A DNA stretch of 64,000 nucleotides. Origin: Paenibacillus sp. HB172176 (GTDB lineage Bacteria; Bacillota; Bacilli; Paenibacillales; Paenibacillaceae). Positions within the stretch are counted from its first letter, which is position 1; every line of letters begins with the position of its first letter. A program made the translations under genes and the position numbers. Of this stretch, positions 17,983 through 27,730 are shown in pieces. Where the stretch lies: the NCBI RefSeq assembly GCF_011947265.1, contig NZ_JAATHD010000029.1:1-64000 (forward strand). Direction: 5' to 3'. Under the pieces are notes generated by a model that ran no database searches, was not told the origin of the DNA, and saw only the letters and a program-made list of their open reading frames with translations.

Positions 17983-19977
17983 CTATTGCTCGGCTCGAAG
18001 CTCCAGCAAAGCGTCACGAAGCTCTGCCGCTCGTTCGAATTGCAGGCCTTTCGCCGCATCCTTCATTTCCTTCTCCAAGCGCTCGATCAACGCCTGACGC
18101 TCCTTCTTCGACAGCTTGCCTTCCGCCCCCGTCAGGTAATCCGCCTTCTGCTCGGCAACCTTGGTCGCCTCGATGACGGCATGAATTTTCTTCCTGATCG
18201 TTTGCGGCTGCACGCCATGCTCTTCATTATAAGCAAGCTGGATGGAACGCCGACGTTCGGTTTCCTTAATCGCCCGATCCATGGAATCCGTTATCTTGTC
18301 GGCATACATGATGACTCGGCCTTCGCTGTTCCGCGCCGCTCGTCCGATCGTCTGAATAAGCGAACGGTCGGAGCGGAGGAAGCCTTCCTTGTCAGCGTCC
18401 AGGATCGACACAAGCGACACCTCCGGCAAGTCGAGCCCTTCTCTCAGCAGATTGATGCCGATCAGCACATGGAACACGCCGAGCCTGAGATCGCGCAGGA
18501 TTGCCAGCCGCTCGAGCGTCTTGATATCCGAATGCAAATATCTGACCTTGATGCCGACTTCCTTCAAGTAGTCCGTCAAATCCTCCGCCATTTTCTTCGT
18601 CAGCGTCGTAACCAGCACCCGCTCGTCCTTCGCAATGCGATCGCGGATTTCGTGCAGCAAATCGTCGATTTGACCCTTCGAAGGCCTAACATCGATAATC
18701 GGGTCGACCAGCGCTGTCGGACGGATAATCTGTTCGATCATCGTCGGGCAATGCTCCAGCTCGTAAGGACCCGGAGTCGCGGATACATAGATGAGCTGCT
18801 TCGTCTTCTCTTCGAATTCCTCGAAGCGCAGCGGCCGGTTGTCCATCGCCGAAGGCAGGCGGAAGCCGTGATTGACCAGCATCTCCTTACGCGCGCGGTC
18901 GCCGTTGAACATCGCCCGAATTTGCGGCAGCGACACATGGGATTCATCGATGACTACGAGCATATCCTCCGGAAAATAATCGAGAAGCGTGTACGGCGTC
19001 GCCCCCCTCTCCCTGAAGGTGAGCGGACCGGAATAATTCTCGATGCCTGAGCAGAAGCCCATCTCCGCCATCATCTCCAGATCATAGCGAGTGCGCTGCT
19101 CGAGACGCTGGGCTTCCAGCAGCTTTCCCGCTTCCCGAAGCTCGGCCAGCCTCTCTTCAAGCTCCCGCTCGATGTTCACGAGCGCCAGCTTCATCGTCTC
19201 CTCATGGGTAACGAAATGGGAGGCCGGGAAGATGGCGATATGCTCGCGCTCCCCCATAATCTCGCCGGTCAGCACATCAATCTCCGAGATTCGCTCGATC
19301 TCGTCGCCGAACAGCTCCACGCGAATCGCTCGCTCGTTGTTCGCGACCGGGAAGATCTCGACGATATCTCCCCGCACGCGAAACGTGCCGCGGGTGAAGC
19401 TTATATCATTGCGCTGATACTGAATATCAACAAGCTTATGCAGAATCGCTTCCCTGGATTTCTCCATCCCGACTCTAAGCGAGAGCACCAGACTGCCGTA
19501 TTCCGTTGGCGATCCCAAACCGTAAATACAGGACACGCTCGCGACGATAATGACATCCCGCCTGTCGAACAGCGCGCTGGTCGCGGAGTGGCGCAGCTTG
19601 TCAATCTCGTCGTTGATGCTGGAATCCTTCTCAATGAAGGTGTCCGTGGAGGGGATATAGGCTTCCGGCTGGTAATAATCATAATAGCTCACGAAATATT
19701 CGACGGCGTTATTCGGGAAGAACGCCTTGAACTCGCTGCACAGCTGCGCGGCGAGCGTCTTGTTATGCGCGATAACCAGGGTTGGCCGATTAAGCTCCTG
19801 AATCGCGTTCGCAATCGTATACGTCTTGCCTGTCCCTGTTGCGCCGAGCAGCGTCTGATGCCGCTTGCCGCTCTGCACGCCTTCTACCAGCGCCTGAATC
19901 GCCTTTGGCTGATCTCCCTGCGGCGAATATTCCGACAACAGCTCAAATACCTTCTCTTCCTGCGCGGCTTCCGTCAC
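17983..19977 (-). CDS. uvrB: Excinuclease ABC subunit B (UvrB)
   Basis: The helicase-like core of nucleotide excision repair, which verifies damage and recruits UvrC. The 664-residue product has Walker A GATGTGKT, the beta-hairpin region YYDYYQPEAYIP, DESHVSLPQ (motif II), the late motif QTIGRAARN and a C-terminal UVR motif. The preferred start is GTG at 19977, since AGGAGGAG lies nine bases before it; an ATG six codons upstream (19995) itself overlaps that ribosome site. It is first in the uvrB-uvrA operon, behind a sigma-A promoter and a LexA-like box. Confidence 0.97.
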   Translation of the reverse strand: MTEAAQEEKVFELLSEYSPQGDQPKAIQALVEGVQSGKRHQTLLGATGTGKTYTIANAIQELNRPTLVIAHNKTLAAQLCSEFKAFFPNNAVEYFVSYYDYYQPEAYIPSTDTFIEKDSSINDEIDKLRHSATSALFDRRDVIIVASVSCIYGLGSPTEYGSLVLSLRVGMEKSREAILHKLVDIQYQRNDISFTRGTFRVRGDIVEIFPVANNERAIRVELFGDEIERISEIDVLTGEIMGEREHIAIFPASHFVTHEETMKLALVNIERELEERLAELREAGKLLEAQRLEQRTRYDLEMMAEMGFCSGIENYSGPLTFRERGATPYTLLDYFPEDMLVVIDESHVSLPQIRAMFNGDRARKEMLVNHGFRLPSAMDNRPLRFEEFEEKTKQLIYVSATPGPYELEHCPTMIEQIIRPTALVDPIIDVRPSKGQIDDLLHEIRDRIAKDERVLVTTLTKKMAEDLTDYLKEVGIKVRYLHSDIKTLERLAILRDLRLGVFHVLIGINLLREGLDLPEVSLVSILDADKEGFLRSDRSLIQTIGRAARNSEGRVIMYADKITDSMDRAIKETERRRSIQLAYNEEHGVQPQTIRKKIHAVIEATKVAEQKADYLTGAEGKLSKKERQALIERLEKEMKDAAKGLQFERAAELRDALLELRAEQ

Positions 19978-20013
19978 TCCCAATCTCCTCCTCATTCCAA
20001 GCTCTATATCTAC

Positions 20014-20019
20014 ATTATA
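20014..20019 (-). promoter_or_regulatory. Secondary -10-like hexamer ahead of uvrB
   Basis: A perfect TATAAT on the minus strand about 37 nt before the GTG start. Its -35 region is poor, so the better promoter is the one at 20084-20112. Confidence 0.3.
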
Positions 20020-20056
20020 AACATTTCCCAGTCATTCAAGCCCATCTGAGAAAATA

Positions 20057-20070
20057 AGAATATGTGTTCT
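20057..20070 (-). promoter_or_regulatory. LexA (DinR)-type SOS box ahead of uvrB
   Basis: The minus strand reads AGAACACATATTCT, close to the B. subtilis consensus CGAACRNRYGTTYC with mismatches at the G of the right half and at both ends. It lies just past the predicted start of transcription (about +8 to +20). uvrB is SOS-controlled in B. subtilis, which supports the call. Confidence 0.55.
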
Positions 20071-20083
20071 CATGTCTCGTTTC

Positions 20084-20112
20084 ATTATAACGGTTCACGC
20101 TCTTCGTTGCAA
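20084..20112 (-). promoter_or_regulatory. Sigma-A promoter of uvrBA
   Basis: TTGCAA (20107-20112), 17-nt spacer, TATAAT (20084-20089) on the minus strand. Confidence 0.65.
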
Positions 20113-20151
20113 TGACGAGTTGCATCCCGCAGCGCATCCCGAAGCAGGTTC

Positions 20152-21318
20152 TTACTTGCGCCGCGATTCTATCATCCTTTGCTTGTACCAATCATCGATT
20201 GCCGCCGGAACCGGCAACCCAAGCTCTTCATTGAATCGAGAACGAATTTGTCCGTAATGCGCAATCGTTTTGTCGAACTGTCCCAGCTTATCGTACAGCT
20301 GCAGCAGGGCAAGACATTCCTGTTCCTGATAAGGATCCATGGCTTGCAGACGCTCCAGCAGCGGCAAAGCTTCCGCATGCTTCTCTCTGCTCCATTCGTG
20401 CTGTATCCACCTTCGCGCATAGGCCATCCAAAGCTGGCGAAGCCGCTCCCGCTCGCCCTCCGCCCACACATAGTCGTAATCCGAAAGATAATCGCCCCGG
20501 TAAGCCTCCAGCAAATCTCGCATGCGGCCATGCGTCGCCTGTCCGCCCCTTCCGGCTTTTACGAGATCGTTCTCCCATTCATCCATTTCCATCACAACAT
20601 CTTCCCCAAGCTCAAGCGTGTAGCTCTCCTGTATGGAAGAGCTGCGAATGGTAACCGAAATGCCCACCTTCTGCAGCGTTTGCCGAATTTGATAGATATA
20701 CGTATAGAGCTGGGTAAGAGCGCGTTTCTCCTCTAAATCCGGCAGCAAAAGCTCGGTCAGTGCCGATTTGTGAACCGCCTCGCCGCGTTTGTGCAGCAAA
20801 TAGGCGAACAGTTCCTGAGCTTTCGCGGTTCTCCAGGCTCCGGCAATCGGCGTTCCGCCCTTCGAGCTGAACCGAATTCCTTTAAAGCTATAAATTTGGC
20901 TGACGGCTTTTTCTTCTTGTTTGGCTTTGTCCGAGAGCCTGATTCGGTGCTGTTCGATGAGCCGGTCAATGGTTTTCTCCAATCGTCCCGACTGCAACGG
21001 CTTCATCAGATAATCAACGGCCTGCAGTTCAAACGCCTTAACGGCATAATCGTCATAAGCCGTCAAAAATACGATTTTGGTGCCGGGACAGCGCTCCTGA
21101 AGGATTTCCGCGGCTTGAATACCGGAAATTTCGGGCATATGAATATCCATGAACACAATATCGGGCTGCTGTTCATCGACAGACGAGATCGCAGCTTGCG
21201 CCGATAGATAGGATGACATAAAGAAATTTATTCCTCGCTTCCCAGCGATTTGCCGAAGCTTTATTTCGAGCAGCTCAAGTGCCAGTCTTTCATCATCCAC
21301 AAGCATGATTCTCATCAT
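20152..21318 (-). CDS. Response regulator with C-terminal BTAD (SARP-like) domain
   Basis: A 388-residue two-component regulator. The receiver domain (1-115) has the acidic pocket Asp8/Asp9, phospho-acceptor Asp58 in IVFMDIHMPE, Thr86 and Lys105. A winged-helix DNA-binding domain (about 150-230) follows, with AQELFAYLLHKRGEAVHKS. The C-terminus (about 245-375) is a bacterial transcriptional activator domain of TPR-like helices (WAEGERERLRQLWMAYARRW). No histidine kinase is nearby. It is divergent from the giant adhesin gene with 312 bp between them, so the adhesin is the obvious candidate target. The start follows GAGGTGG closely; a second ATG one codon on is possible. Confidence 0.92.
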   Translation of the reverse strand: MMRIMLVDDERLALELLEIKLRQIAGKRGINFFMSSYLSAQAAISSVDEQQPDIVFMDIHMPEISGIQAAEILQERCPGTKIVFLTAYDDYAVKAFELQAVDYLMKPLQSGRLEKTIDRLIEQHRIRLSDKAKQEEKAVSQIYSFKGIRFSSKGGTPIAGAWRTAKAQELFAYLLHKRGEAVHKSALTELLLPDLEEKRALTQLYTYIYQIRQTLQKVGISVTIRSSSIQESYTLELGEDVVMEMDEWENDLVKAGRGGQATHGRMRDLLEAYRGDYLSDYDYVWAEGERERLRQLWMAYARRWIQHEWSREKHAEALPLLERLQAMDPYQEQECLALLQLYDKLGQFDKTIAHYGQIRSRFNEELGLPVPAAIDDWYKQRMIESRRK

Positions 21319-21354
21319 CTACCACCTCGCGCGTCATTCTCTTTGGAAGAGTCT

Positions 21355-21384
21355 ATTCTATTATTTACGGTCGTTTGCTGTAAA
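21355..21384 (-). promoter_or_regulatory. Promoter of the response-regulator gene
   Basis: TTTACA (21379-21384), 18-nt spacer, TAGAAT (21355-21360) on the minus strand, about 37 nt before the start codon. Confidence 0.6.
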
Positions 21385-21416
21385 AAGTTGTAGAGATTTA
21401 CGAAATTTCCGTCCTA

Positions 21417-21442
21417 TTCGACAATTTAATCCCCTTCGACAA
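21417..21442. promoter_or_regulatory. Direct repeat TTCGACAA, candidate regulator site
   Basis: TTCGACAA occurs at 21417-21424 and 21435-21442, 18 bp apart, in the divergent control region. SARP-like activators typically bind direct repeats. The link is inference. Confidence 0.35.
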
Positions 21443-21504
21443 AAAATGTTCAGATTTTGTCTAGAACTCTTCGATATACTCTATTCATTATGCCATATTG
21501 GCTG

Positions 21505-21510
21505 TATAAT
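21505..21510 (+). promoter_or_regulatory. -10 element of the adhesin gene
   Basis: A perfect TATAAT lies 121 nt before the adhesin ATG with no good -35 at the proper distance (TATTCA at 17 nt). A weak -35 would fit an activator-dependent promoter. Confidence 0.4.
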
Positions 21511-21527
21511 GTAGTCGTCGTGGGATT

Positions 21528-21553
21528 ATATACCTATAAATAAATGGGTATAT
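21528..21553. promoter_or_regulatory. Inverted repeat in the adhesin leader
   Basis: ATATACC and GGTATAT are perfect 7-bp arms around a 12-bp AT-rich centre, just downstream of the adhesin -10. It could be an operator or an RNA hairpin near the 5' end of the transcript. Confidence 0.4.
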
Positions 21554-21630
21554 TTGCCTAATTTTGATCGGAAACGCGCGCATCCCCGCGCCGAAGGCAT
21601 TGAATTATTGCGATTGAGAGGAATGGTAGT

Positions 21631-24600
21631 ATGAAAGTTTTGATTAACTGGTTTCATTTATCCAGGAAAAACGTCGCGCTTGCGATATCTCTTCTGCTCT
21701 TGCTGCAGACAATGTTCTGGGGCGGTATGCTGCCGCATACGTCTGCCGAAGCCGTCGACAACAGCAGCAATGTAATCAAGCAGGTGCTGTTGATAAACGG
21801 GCAAGATATTCCCCAAGCGGATCTTCAAAATTGCTTTACCGACAGGACAAGCTGCAATTCCGTAACCGCAGCCGTCTATTATGACAGCGGATCGCTTGTC
21901 AGCTATACGAACGACTTCGAGACCAGTCTCGGAGCAGCCGATTATCCATTCACATTAGCCTACAACTGGGAGATTACGGCGGACCAGGCTGCGGATGGCG
22001 GAACTTATACCTTCAATCTGCCGGACGCATTCATGATTAAAAATGACATTGACAATGTTCCTCTCGATACAGCAGGAAGCTTCAGCGTGAACAAAACGAC
22101 GAAACAGATCACCATCACTTTCAATAAGCAGACCGACGCACTTAAGCTGCAAGGCGGCCTAGTGATCGAAGCCTGGCTGGAGGAAGCAACGGAAATCGTC
22201 AACAACGAGATCGTTGTGAACATTCCCATTAGCGGTTCCGCCAATTTGACGGTTAATATTCCGGTTGACTTGCAAGGCTCCTCGCCCAATATTGACAAGA
22301 GACTTGATACTTCGCAGGGCATTGGAGGCGTAGACCGAACGGTTAATACCTCCGAAATCTACTGGACGATCGATGCCAATACGAATCTCGCGAGCATGGG
22401 ACAAGCCATTATTCAAGACAGCTGGCCGTCCGAGGTCGAACTCGATCCGAGCACGTTAAAGGTCTATAATCTGAATGTCAGCATGAACGGAAGCATTACG
22501 CAGGGCTCGCTAGTTGATCCAGCGGACTATGCGCTGGACCTGACAACGCCCGGGCAATTCGCCATCAATCTTGGCGTGACGCAATCGGCTTATCGCGTTA
22601 CATACAAGACTAAGGTGAAGAGCGATGCGCCGCTCAGCGAAACGCCGACAACGATAACGAATACCGCTCAATTGCTGGATGGCGCATCGGTGAAAGATGA
22701 TGACAGCGCATCGCTGAGCGTGCAGCGCGGGCAAATGCTGCGCAAGAGCAACAGCGGATACGATGCGGCGAATAACCATCGCGTAACCTGGGAAGTGCTA
22801 TACAATTTCGGCGAGCTGGAAGAATCAGGTCCCACGTTGACCGATACACTGCCTGCGGGGCATCATTTCGTGCCGGGCACCTTGACAGTTGAATCCGTTG
22901 AGGTCAACTCTACCGGCGGAGCTGGTGATGTCATTACTACGCTTTCCGAGGGCGTCGCGGCTGGTCAGTATACTTTAAACGACAACGGCACTTCCTTCGA
23001 TCTAACGCTTAATGGTACTATTACGCATGCCTACAAGATAACGTATGCTACGGAATCTAAGGACAATGCTCCGATTACCTCCAATGGGAGTGGTACGAAT
23101 ACGATCTCGGCGACCGGATATACCGGGAACAAAACGTCCACCGTTAATTATCAACAACAAGTCATCTCCAAGGGCGGAAGCATTGTCGATTACAGCAACA
23201 AGGAAATCGAATGGAATATTACACTCAACGAAAACGGTTATTGGTTCAAAGGAGACGCGGGTACTCCATTGACCTTGGAGGATACTTTCTCGAACCGCGG
23301 ATTGACGCTTTTACCTGGAACGCTTGCCATCAAGGAGGCTGGAGGAGCAACGCTTACCGAAGGTATCGATTATACCGTTCAAACAAATTATGACGGAACG
23401 TATACTTCTCTTGAATCAGGTTTTACGATTACGTTCAATAACAGTTATGATTTCAACAAGAAGCTTACGATTACCTATCGAACAACATTCGATTATGACA
23501 AGTACAAGCCAACAAACCCTTGGACTGAGAGTAATTATAACTTCCAGAATTCAGGGAAGTTCAGTTGGAATCAAATTGTTGCCAGCGACGGTACAACAAT
23601 AATCGGCACTGCGGGCAATCAAAACGCATCCCATACCGTAACGCCGAACGACTATACCCGTTACAACGGTTATAAGGACGGCAGTTACGATGCGACGGAC
23701 AAAACGTTAAGCTGGAATGTGCTGTTCAATTATCATAATGAATCTGTTCAAGATGCCGTTGTTACGGATACGCTGGAGTCCGGACAAGAGCTGGTCCCAG
23801 GAACTCTTGTCGTGAAGCAGATGTCCTTGTCTGCAGACGCCAATGGCAATTTGTCGGAAGTGGCAACGCTTATCAAAGACACCGACTATACGTTAAACTA
23901 TGATACAAGCGGATCCGATCCCGTTCTCACCATCAGCTTCTCATCACCAACAATTTCGGGACCGCATCTGATTTCTTACAAGACAACACTGGAGGACAAG
24001 CTCGTCCCGCATCATATCGACAATACGGCTTTGTTCACAAGCACCAATGGCTATACGGCCACGCTTGAGAAAACCGTTAATCTGCCTTACGGCGATGAGT
24101 ATCTGAAAAAGAGCTTCGAGCAGGATCCATCGGCCATGCGTCTCGCGAACTGGACCTTATGGATCAACAGAAGCCAGTCGAAGCTAAGCGATGTCGTGAT
24201 CGTGGACAAACCAGACCAATATCAGACGCTCGCTCACGAATCCTTCAAGCTTGAGAAGGCCGTTCCTAATCGGCCAAATCCGACACAGGATAGTCATTTC
24301 ACCTTTACAACCGTTGATCCGTCCGATTATACGATTACGTTTAGCGCGGATCCGGACACTGCTCAGCATCTTGAGATGTTCACGTTATCGATTGACGGCG
24401 ATATCAATGGGGAAATCGAAGCTGCCTACAGGCTCACGTATCAATCCTTGCTCGCATACGGCGTCACACCTCAGACCGAAAATCATTATGATTTCAGCGC
24501 CACTCAGAAGCATGTGGTCAGTACGTCAACGGAGCATCAGTTCTCGGTCACTAAAAATTCAGGTTCAGGCTTCACCTTCCCTTCCAGCGCAGACTATCAA

Positions 24601-27600
24601 GGAAGCTTGAAGCTGACGAAGGTGGCAGGGGATGACGGCTCGATCAAACTGGCTGGCGCGTCATTCAAAATCAAGTCCAAGTTCGGCGGCACCTATGTAG
24701 AGACCAAAACGACCGATGTGAACGGTGAGGTTGTCTTCTCCGATCTGCCTTTCGACCAATATGAATTGGTTGAGGTTACAGCACCGAACGGCTATTTGCT
24801 CGATTCGACGGTGCACGACATTGTCATCAATTCAACAACGGAGCAAGAGATTACACTTACGAATACTCACAAAAGCAAACTTGGCAACTATGTGTGGTTC
24901 GATCTCGACCGCGACGGCATCCAGGATGCTGGTGAAGTCGGCATTAACGGCGTTACCGTCAATCTGTATAAGGAAGGCGAAACGACGGTATTCAAAACAA
25001 CAACGACGGCAACGAATGCCGGTAAAGATGGCTATTATTTGTTCGATGAATTGATTCCGGGCAACTATGTTGTTCAATTTGAATATCCAGACGATTATGA
25101 GCCAACGCAAAATGTTGCTGGGCAACCGACAGTGGATTCTAATCCACTGTATTCCGAGAACAAAACGGCTGTTATTACTCTTGATCGGAGCAATAACTTC
25201 GAAGATCTGAGTATTGACCTTGGGCTGGTCGCCAAGGGCGAAATCGGCGATTATGTATGGCTGGACTGGGATCGCGACGGTCTTCAAGACGCTTCCGAGA
25301 CAGGCCTCAACGGTATTGAGGTTATTCTGTTCAAGGAAACGGGAGGCGTTCGCACGGAGATCGCCAGAACGACAACAGGGGATGACCCAGTTGACAGCAA
25401 GCCAGGCTATTATCTGTTCGATCAACTGCTTGGCGGCGACTATTATGTTCAGTTCACCGTTCCGAGCAGCTATATAAAAACAGGAGAAGAAGCTCTGCCA
25501 ACTTCCGGACTTGGCTCCAATGTGACGGATGCTTCGAATGTGACTGACAAGATTGTAATCGGCGGCCCGGACAAGTGGGTTAACCATACCATCGATCTGG
25601 GGCTCCAAGGCAAAGGCAAGCTTGGCGACTATGTATGGTTCGATACGAATGACGACGGCATTCAGGACAGCGGCGAGCCGGGAATTGCGAACATTGAAGT
25701 GAAGCTTTATGAAGGGGCCTCGCCAAGCAGCTTGACGCTTGTGGCTACGCAATATACCGACAGCAATGGTTATTATCTATTCGATCATTTGGTGGAAGGC
25801 AACTATTATGTGAAATTCCAGACGCCAAGCATCTATGATCTTGCGAAATCCGAATCAGCCGGCTCCTCCAGCTCGAATGATTCGAACAGCATTTTTGAGA
25901 CAGGTCCAAACAAGGGCTTGACCCAAAATGCGATTCCAATCGGCGGACTCAATCCTTGGTCGGATCTCACGATCGACCTTGGCTTCTCCGGCAAGGGCGC
26001 GATCGGCAACTATGTATGGCATGACCGGAACTGGAACGGCGTTCAGGATGAAGGCTCCGAGCATGGCATTAACGGCGTTAATGTCTATCTGTACAGGGAC
26101 ACGCCGACAGGTACGCCATATAAAACGGATGTGACCAAAACGGAAGGCGGACTGCCTGGCTATTACAGCTTCACAGAGCTGCCGCAAGGGACGTATTATG
26201 TGAAATTCGACTATGATTCGCAGTACAACCTGACAACGGCGGAAACGGACAGCGATTCACAGGTTGGCTCGAATGCGCTTGATGCCGATAACATTACCGG
26301 CCCTATCACAATCAGTGAAATGGCTACGCCATTCGGCTGGGTGAATCCGAGCATCGATCTGGGTCTGACTGCTCAAGGCACGATTGGCAATTATGTATGG
26401 CTGGATCGCAATCGCAACGGCATACAGGACGAGCCGGCATCTGAAGGCTTGAACGGCTTCACGGTTAAGCTGTACAAAGACAGCAAATCGGGCGACGCTT
26501 ATGCCGAGACGGTGACGGCTAACGGTCCTGGCGGCAAGCCTGGTTACTATGAATTTGATAATCTCGCAAGCGGCACTTATTATGTGCAAATTTTGTTTGA
26601 TTCAAACTATGAAACAACAACTGCAGAGCAAGGCAGCGGTTCGGGAGCCGATGAGCTTGATTCCAACAGCGTCGATGCATCCGGCTTCACTTCCGCCATT
26701 GTTATAGACGCAGCCGGGCCGAAGGGCTGGCATGATCCGACGATCGATTTCGGTCTGGTGCGCAAAGGCCAAATCGGCAACTATGTATGGCAGGATGTGA
26801 ACTATAACGGCAAGCAGGATGATGATGAGAAATTCGGACGCAACGGTCTTACCGTGAAGCTTTACGATTCCAGCAAGCATATAATCGCAACAACTGTAAC
26901 AGCGGATAAGAACGGCAAGTCTGGCTATTATCTGTTCGATCATTTGACAGCCGGCGATTATTATGTCAGCTTCGAGAAGCCGGGAGGCTATGTTTGGACA
27001 AAAGCGGGGGCTTCAGGAGTGGCTGCCGCAGAGGATTCCAACATCACCTTTGATGGCCTGACTGAAGTGATTCGAATCGGCGACGCAACGGTTTGGGAGG
27101 ATATGACGATTGATCAAGGGTTCTATTTCATCCCTTATATTCCATTGCCATCTCCTTCCGAGACTCCTTCAGCAGGACCGGAGGAATCACCGGGCATGAC
27201 ACCGACGCCAACACCGACGTCTTCGGCAACACCTGCGCCAACGCCTTCTCCAGGAGCATCCTCTGGAATCGAGTCGCCTGCGCCAAGCATCTCCCCAACT
27301 TCGACACCGAAGCCGGGGAAAACGCCGGAGGATACTCCGATTGAGTTGGAGGTCGATGTACCGCCGGGCGGTACGACAGATATCGGCACGCCTCCGGGAC
27401 ATGGTGAAGTTACGACAACGCCGGACGGCAAGGTCATCTACAAGCCTGATCCGGGTTATACAGGCAACGACGAATTCTCGATTATCGTGAAGGACGAGAA
27501 TGGCGAGGAAGAAGAAATCTGGTTTGATATTGATGTGGAAGAGATTCCTCTAGGCAATGGGGCCATATCTCCGGATGTCGACAAGCTCCCTAAGACCGGG

Positions 27601-27699
27601 GAACGCGATTACTCGCTTCTGTACGCCCTGGGTATCGTTCTAATTGGCGGCGGTCTGCTCGTCGCAACAGGCAGAAGGAAGAAGTCCAACAGAAGCTAG
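21631..27699 (+). CDS. Giant LPXTG-anchored surface adhesin with SpaA/Cna-B and six SdrD B-like repeats
   Basis: A 2022-residue cell-wall protein. It has a signal peptide (cleavage near SAEA, residue 41), then about five beta-sandwich adhesion modules (45-985), each with a motif like TDTLPAGHHFVPGTLTVE. One SpaA/Cna-B domain follows (about 990-1080, with YELVEVTAPNGYLLDS). Six SdrD B-like repeats come next, starting near residues 1081, 1200, 1326, 1453, 1580 and 1710, each opening with IGNYVWxDxxxxGxQD. Then come a Pro/Ser/Thr-rich stalk (about 1835-1900), an Ig-like domain, and LPKTG (1986-1990) with a hydrophobic helix and a basic tail. It should be anchored by a housekeeping sortase, which is not in this window. 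Ribosome site GAGAGGAA precedes the ATG. The DxDxDG-like loops suggest calcium binding. Ligand unknown. Confidence 0.95.
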   Translation: MKVLINWFHLSRKNVALAISLLLLLQTMFWGGMLPHTSAEAVDNSSNVIKQVLLINGQDIPQADLQNCFTDRTSCNSVTAAVYYDSGSLVSYTNDFETSLGAADYPFTLAYNWEITADQAADGGTYTFNLPDAFMIKNDIDNVPLDTAGSFSVNKTTKQITITFNKQTDALKLQGGLVIEAWLEEATEIVNNEIVVNIPISGSANLTVNIPVDLQGSSPNIDKRLDTSQGIGGVDRTVNTSEIYWTIDANTNLASMGQAIIQDSWPSEVELDPSTLKVYNLNVSMNGSITQGSLVDPADYALDLTTPGQFAINLGVTQSAYRVTYKTKVKSDAPLSETPTTITNTAQLLDGASVKDDDSASLSVQRGQMLRKSNSGYDAANNHRVTWEVLYNFGELEESGPTLTDTLPAGHHFVPGTLTVESVEVNSTGGAGDVITTLSEGVAAGQYTLNDNGTSFDLTLNGTITHAYKITYATESKDNAPITSNGSGTNTISATGYTGNKTSTVNYQQQVISKGGSIVDYSNKEIEWNITLNENGYWFKGDAGTPLTLEDTFSNRGLTLLPGTLAIKEAGGATLTEGIDYTVQTNYDGTYTSLESGFTITFNNSYDFNKKLTITYRTTFDYDKYKPTNPWTESNYNFQNSGKFSWNQIVASDGTTIIGTAGNQNASHTVTPNDYTRYNGYKDGSYDATDKTLSWNVLFNYHNESVQDAVVTDTLESGQELVPGTLVVKQMSLSADANGNLSEVATLIKDTDYTLNYDTSGSDPVLTISFSSPTISGPHLISYKTTLEDKLVPHHIDNTALFTSTNGYTATLEKTVNLPYGDEYLKKSFEQDPSAMRLANWTLWINRSQSKLSDVVIVDKPDQYQTLAHESFKLEKAVPNRPNPTQDSHFTFTTVDPSDYTITFSADPDTAQHLEMFTLSIDGDINGEIEAAYRLTYQSLLAYGVTPQTENHYDFSATQKHVVSTSTEHQFSVTKNSGSGFTFPSSADYQGSLKLTKVAGDDGSIKLAGASFKIKSKFGGTYVETKTTDVNGEVVFSDLPFDQYELVEVTAPNGYLLDSTVHDIVINSTTEQEITLTNTHKSKLGNYVWFDLDRDGIQDAGEVGINGVTVNLYKEGETTVFKTTTTATNAGKDGYYLFDELIPGNYVVQFEYPDDYEPTQNVAGQPTVDSNPLYSENKTAVITLDRSNNFEDLSIDLGLVAKGEIGDYVWLDWDRDGLQDASETGLNGIEVILFKETGGVRTEIARTTTGDDPVDSKPGYYLFDQLLGGDYYVQFTVPSSYIKTGEEALPTSGLGSNVTDASNVTDKIVIGGPDKWVNHTIDLGLQGKGKLGDYVWFDTNDDGIQDSGEPGIANIEVKLYEGASPSSLTLVATQYTDSNGYYLFDHLVEGNYYVKFQTPSIYDLAKSESAGSSSSNDSNSIFETGPNKGLTQNAIPIGGLNPWSDLTIDLGFSGKGAIGNYVWHDRNWNGVQDEGSEHGINGVNVYLYRDTPTGTPYKTDVTKTEGGLPGYYSFTELPQGTYYVKFDYDSQYNLTTAETDSDSQVGSNALDADNITGPITISEMATPFGWVNPSIDLGLTAQGTIGNYVWLDRNRNGIQDEPASEGLNGFTVKLYKDSKSGDAYAETVTANGPGGKPGYYEFDNLASGTYYVQILFDSNYETTTAEQGSGSGADELDSNSVDASGFTSAIVIDAAGPKGWHDPTIDFGLVRKGQIGNYVWQDVNYNGKQDDDEKFGRNGLTVKLYDSSKHIIATTVTADKNGKSGYYLFDHLTAGDYYVSFEKPGGYVWTKAGASGVAAAEDSNITFDGLTEVIRIGDATVWEDMTIDQGFYFIPYIPLPSPSETPSAGPEESPGMTPTPTPTSSATPAPTPSPGASSGIESPAPSISPTSTPKPGKTPEDTPIELEVDVPPGGTTDIGTPPGHGEVTTTPDGKVIYKPDPGYTGNDEFSIIVKDENGEEEEIWFDIDVEEIPLGNGAISPDVDKLPKTGERDYSLLYALGIVLIGGGLLVATGRRKKSNRS
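24873..27120 (+). repeat. Six SdrD B-like coding repeats (about 360-390 bp each)
   Basis: Repeat starts are near 24873, 25231, 25609, 25990, 26371 and 26761. All begin with codons for (I/L)G(N/D)YVW and end with a TIDLGL-type strand. The units differ enough in DNA that they are diverged, not recent, copies. Confidence 0.85.
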
Positions 27700-27730
27700 C
27701 CACAAACTGTTGCTTAATGACAAAAATGAA

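Noticed and set aside
17952..18059. Longer N-terminus for UvrA
   Set aside because: It would overlap uvrB and lacks family similarity; GTG at 17951 has GAGGAG upstream.
17812..19050. Plus-strand open frame (412 codons) across the uvrA-uvrB junction
   Set aside because: Covers two verified genes on the other strand and has no motif.
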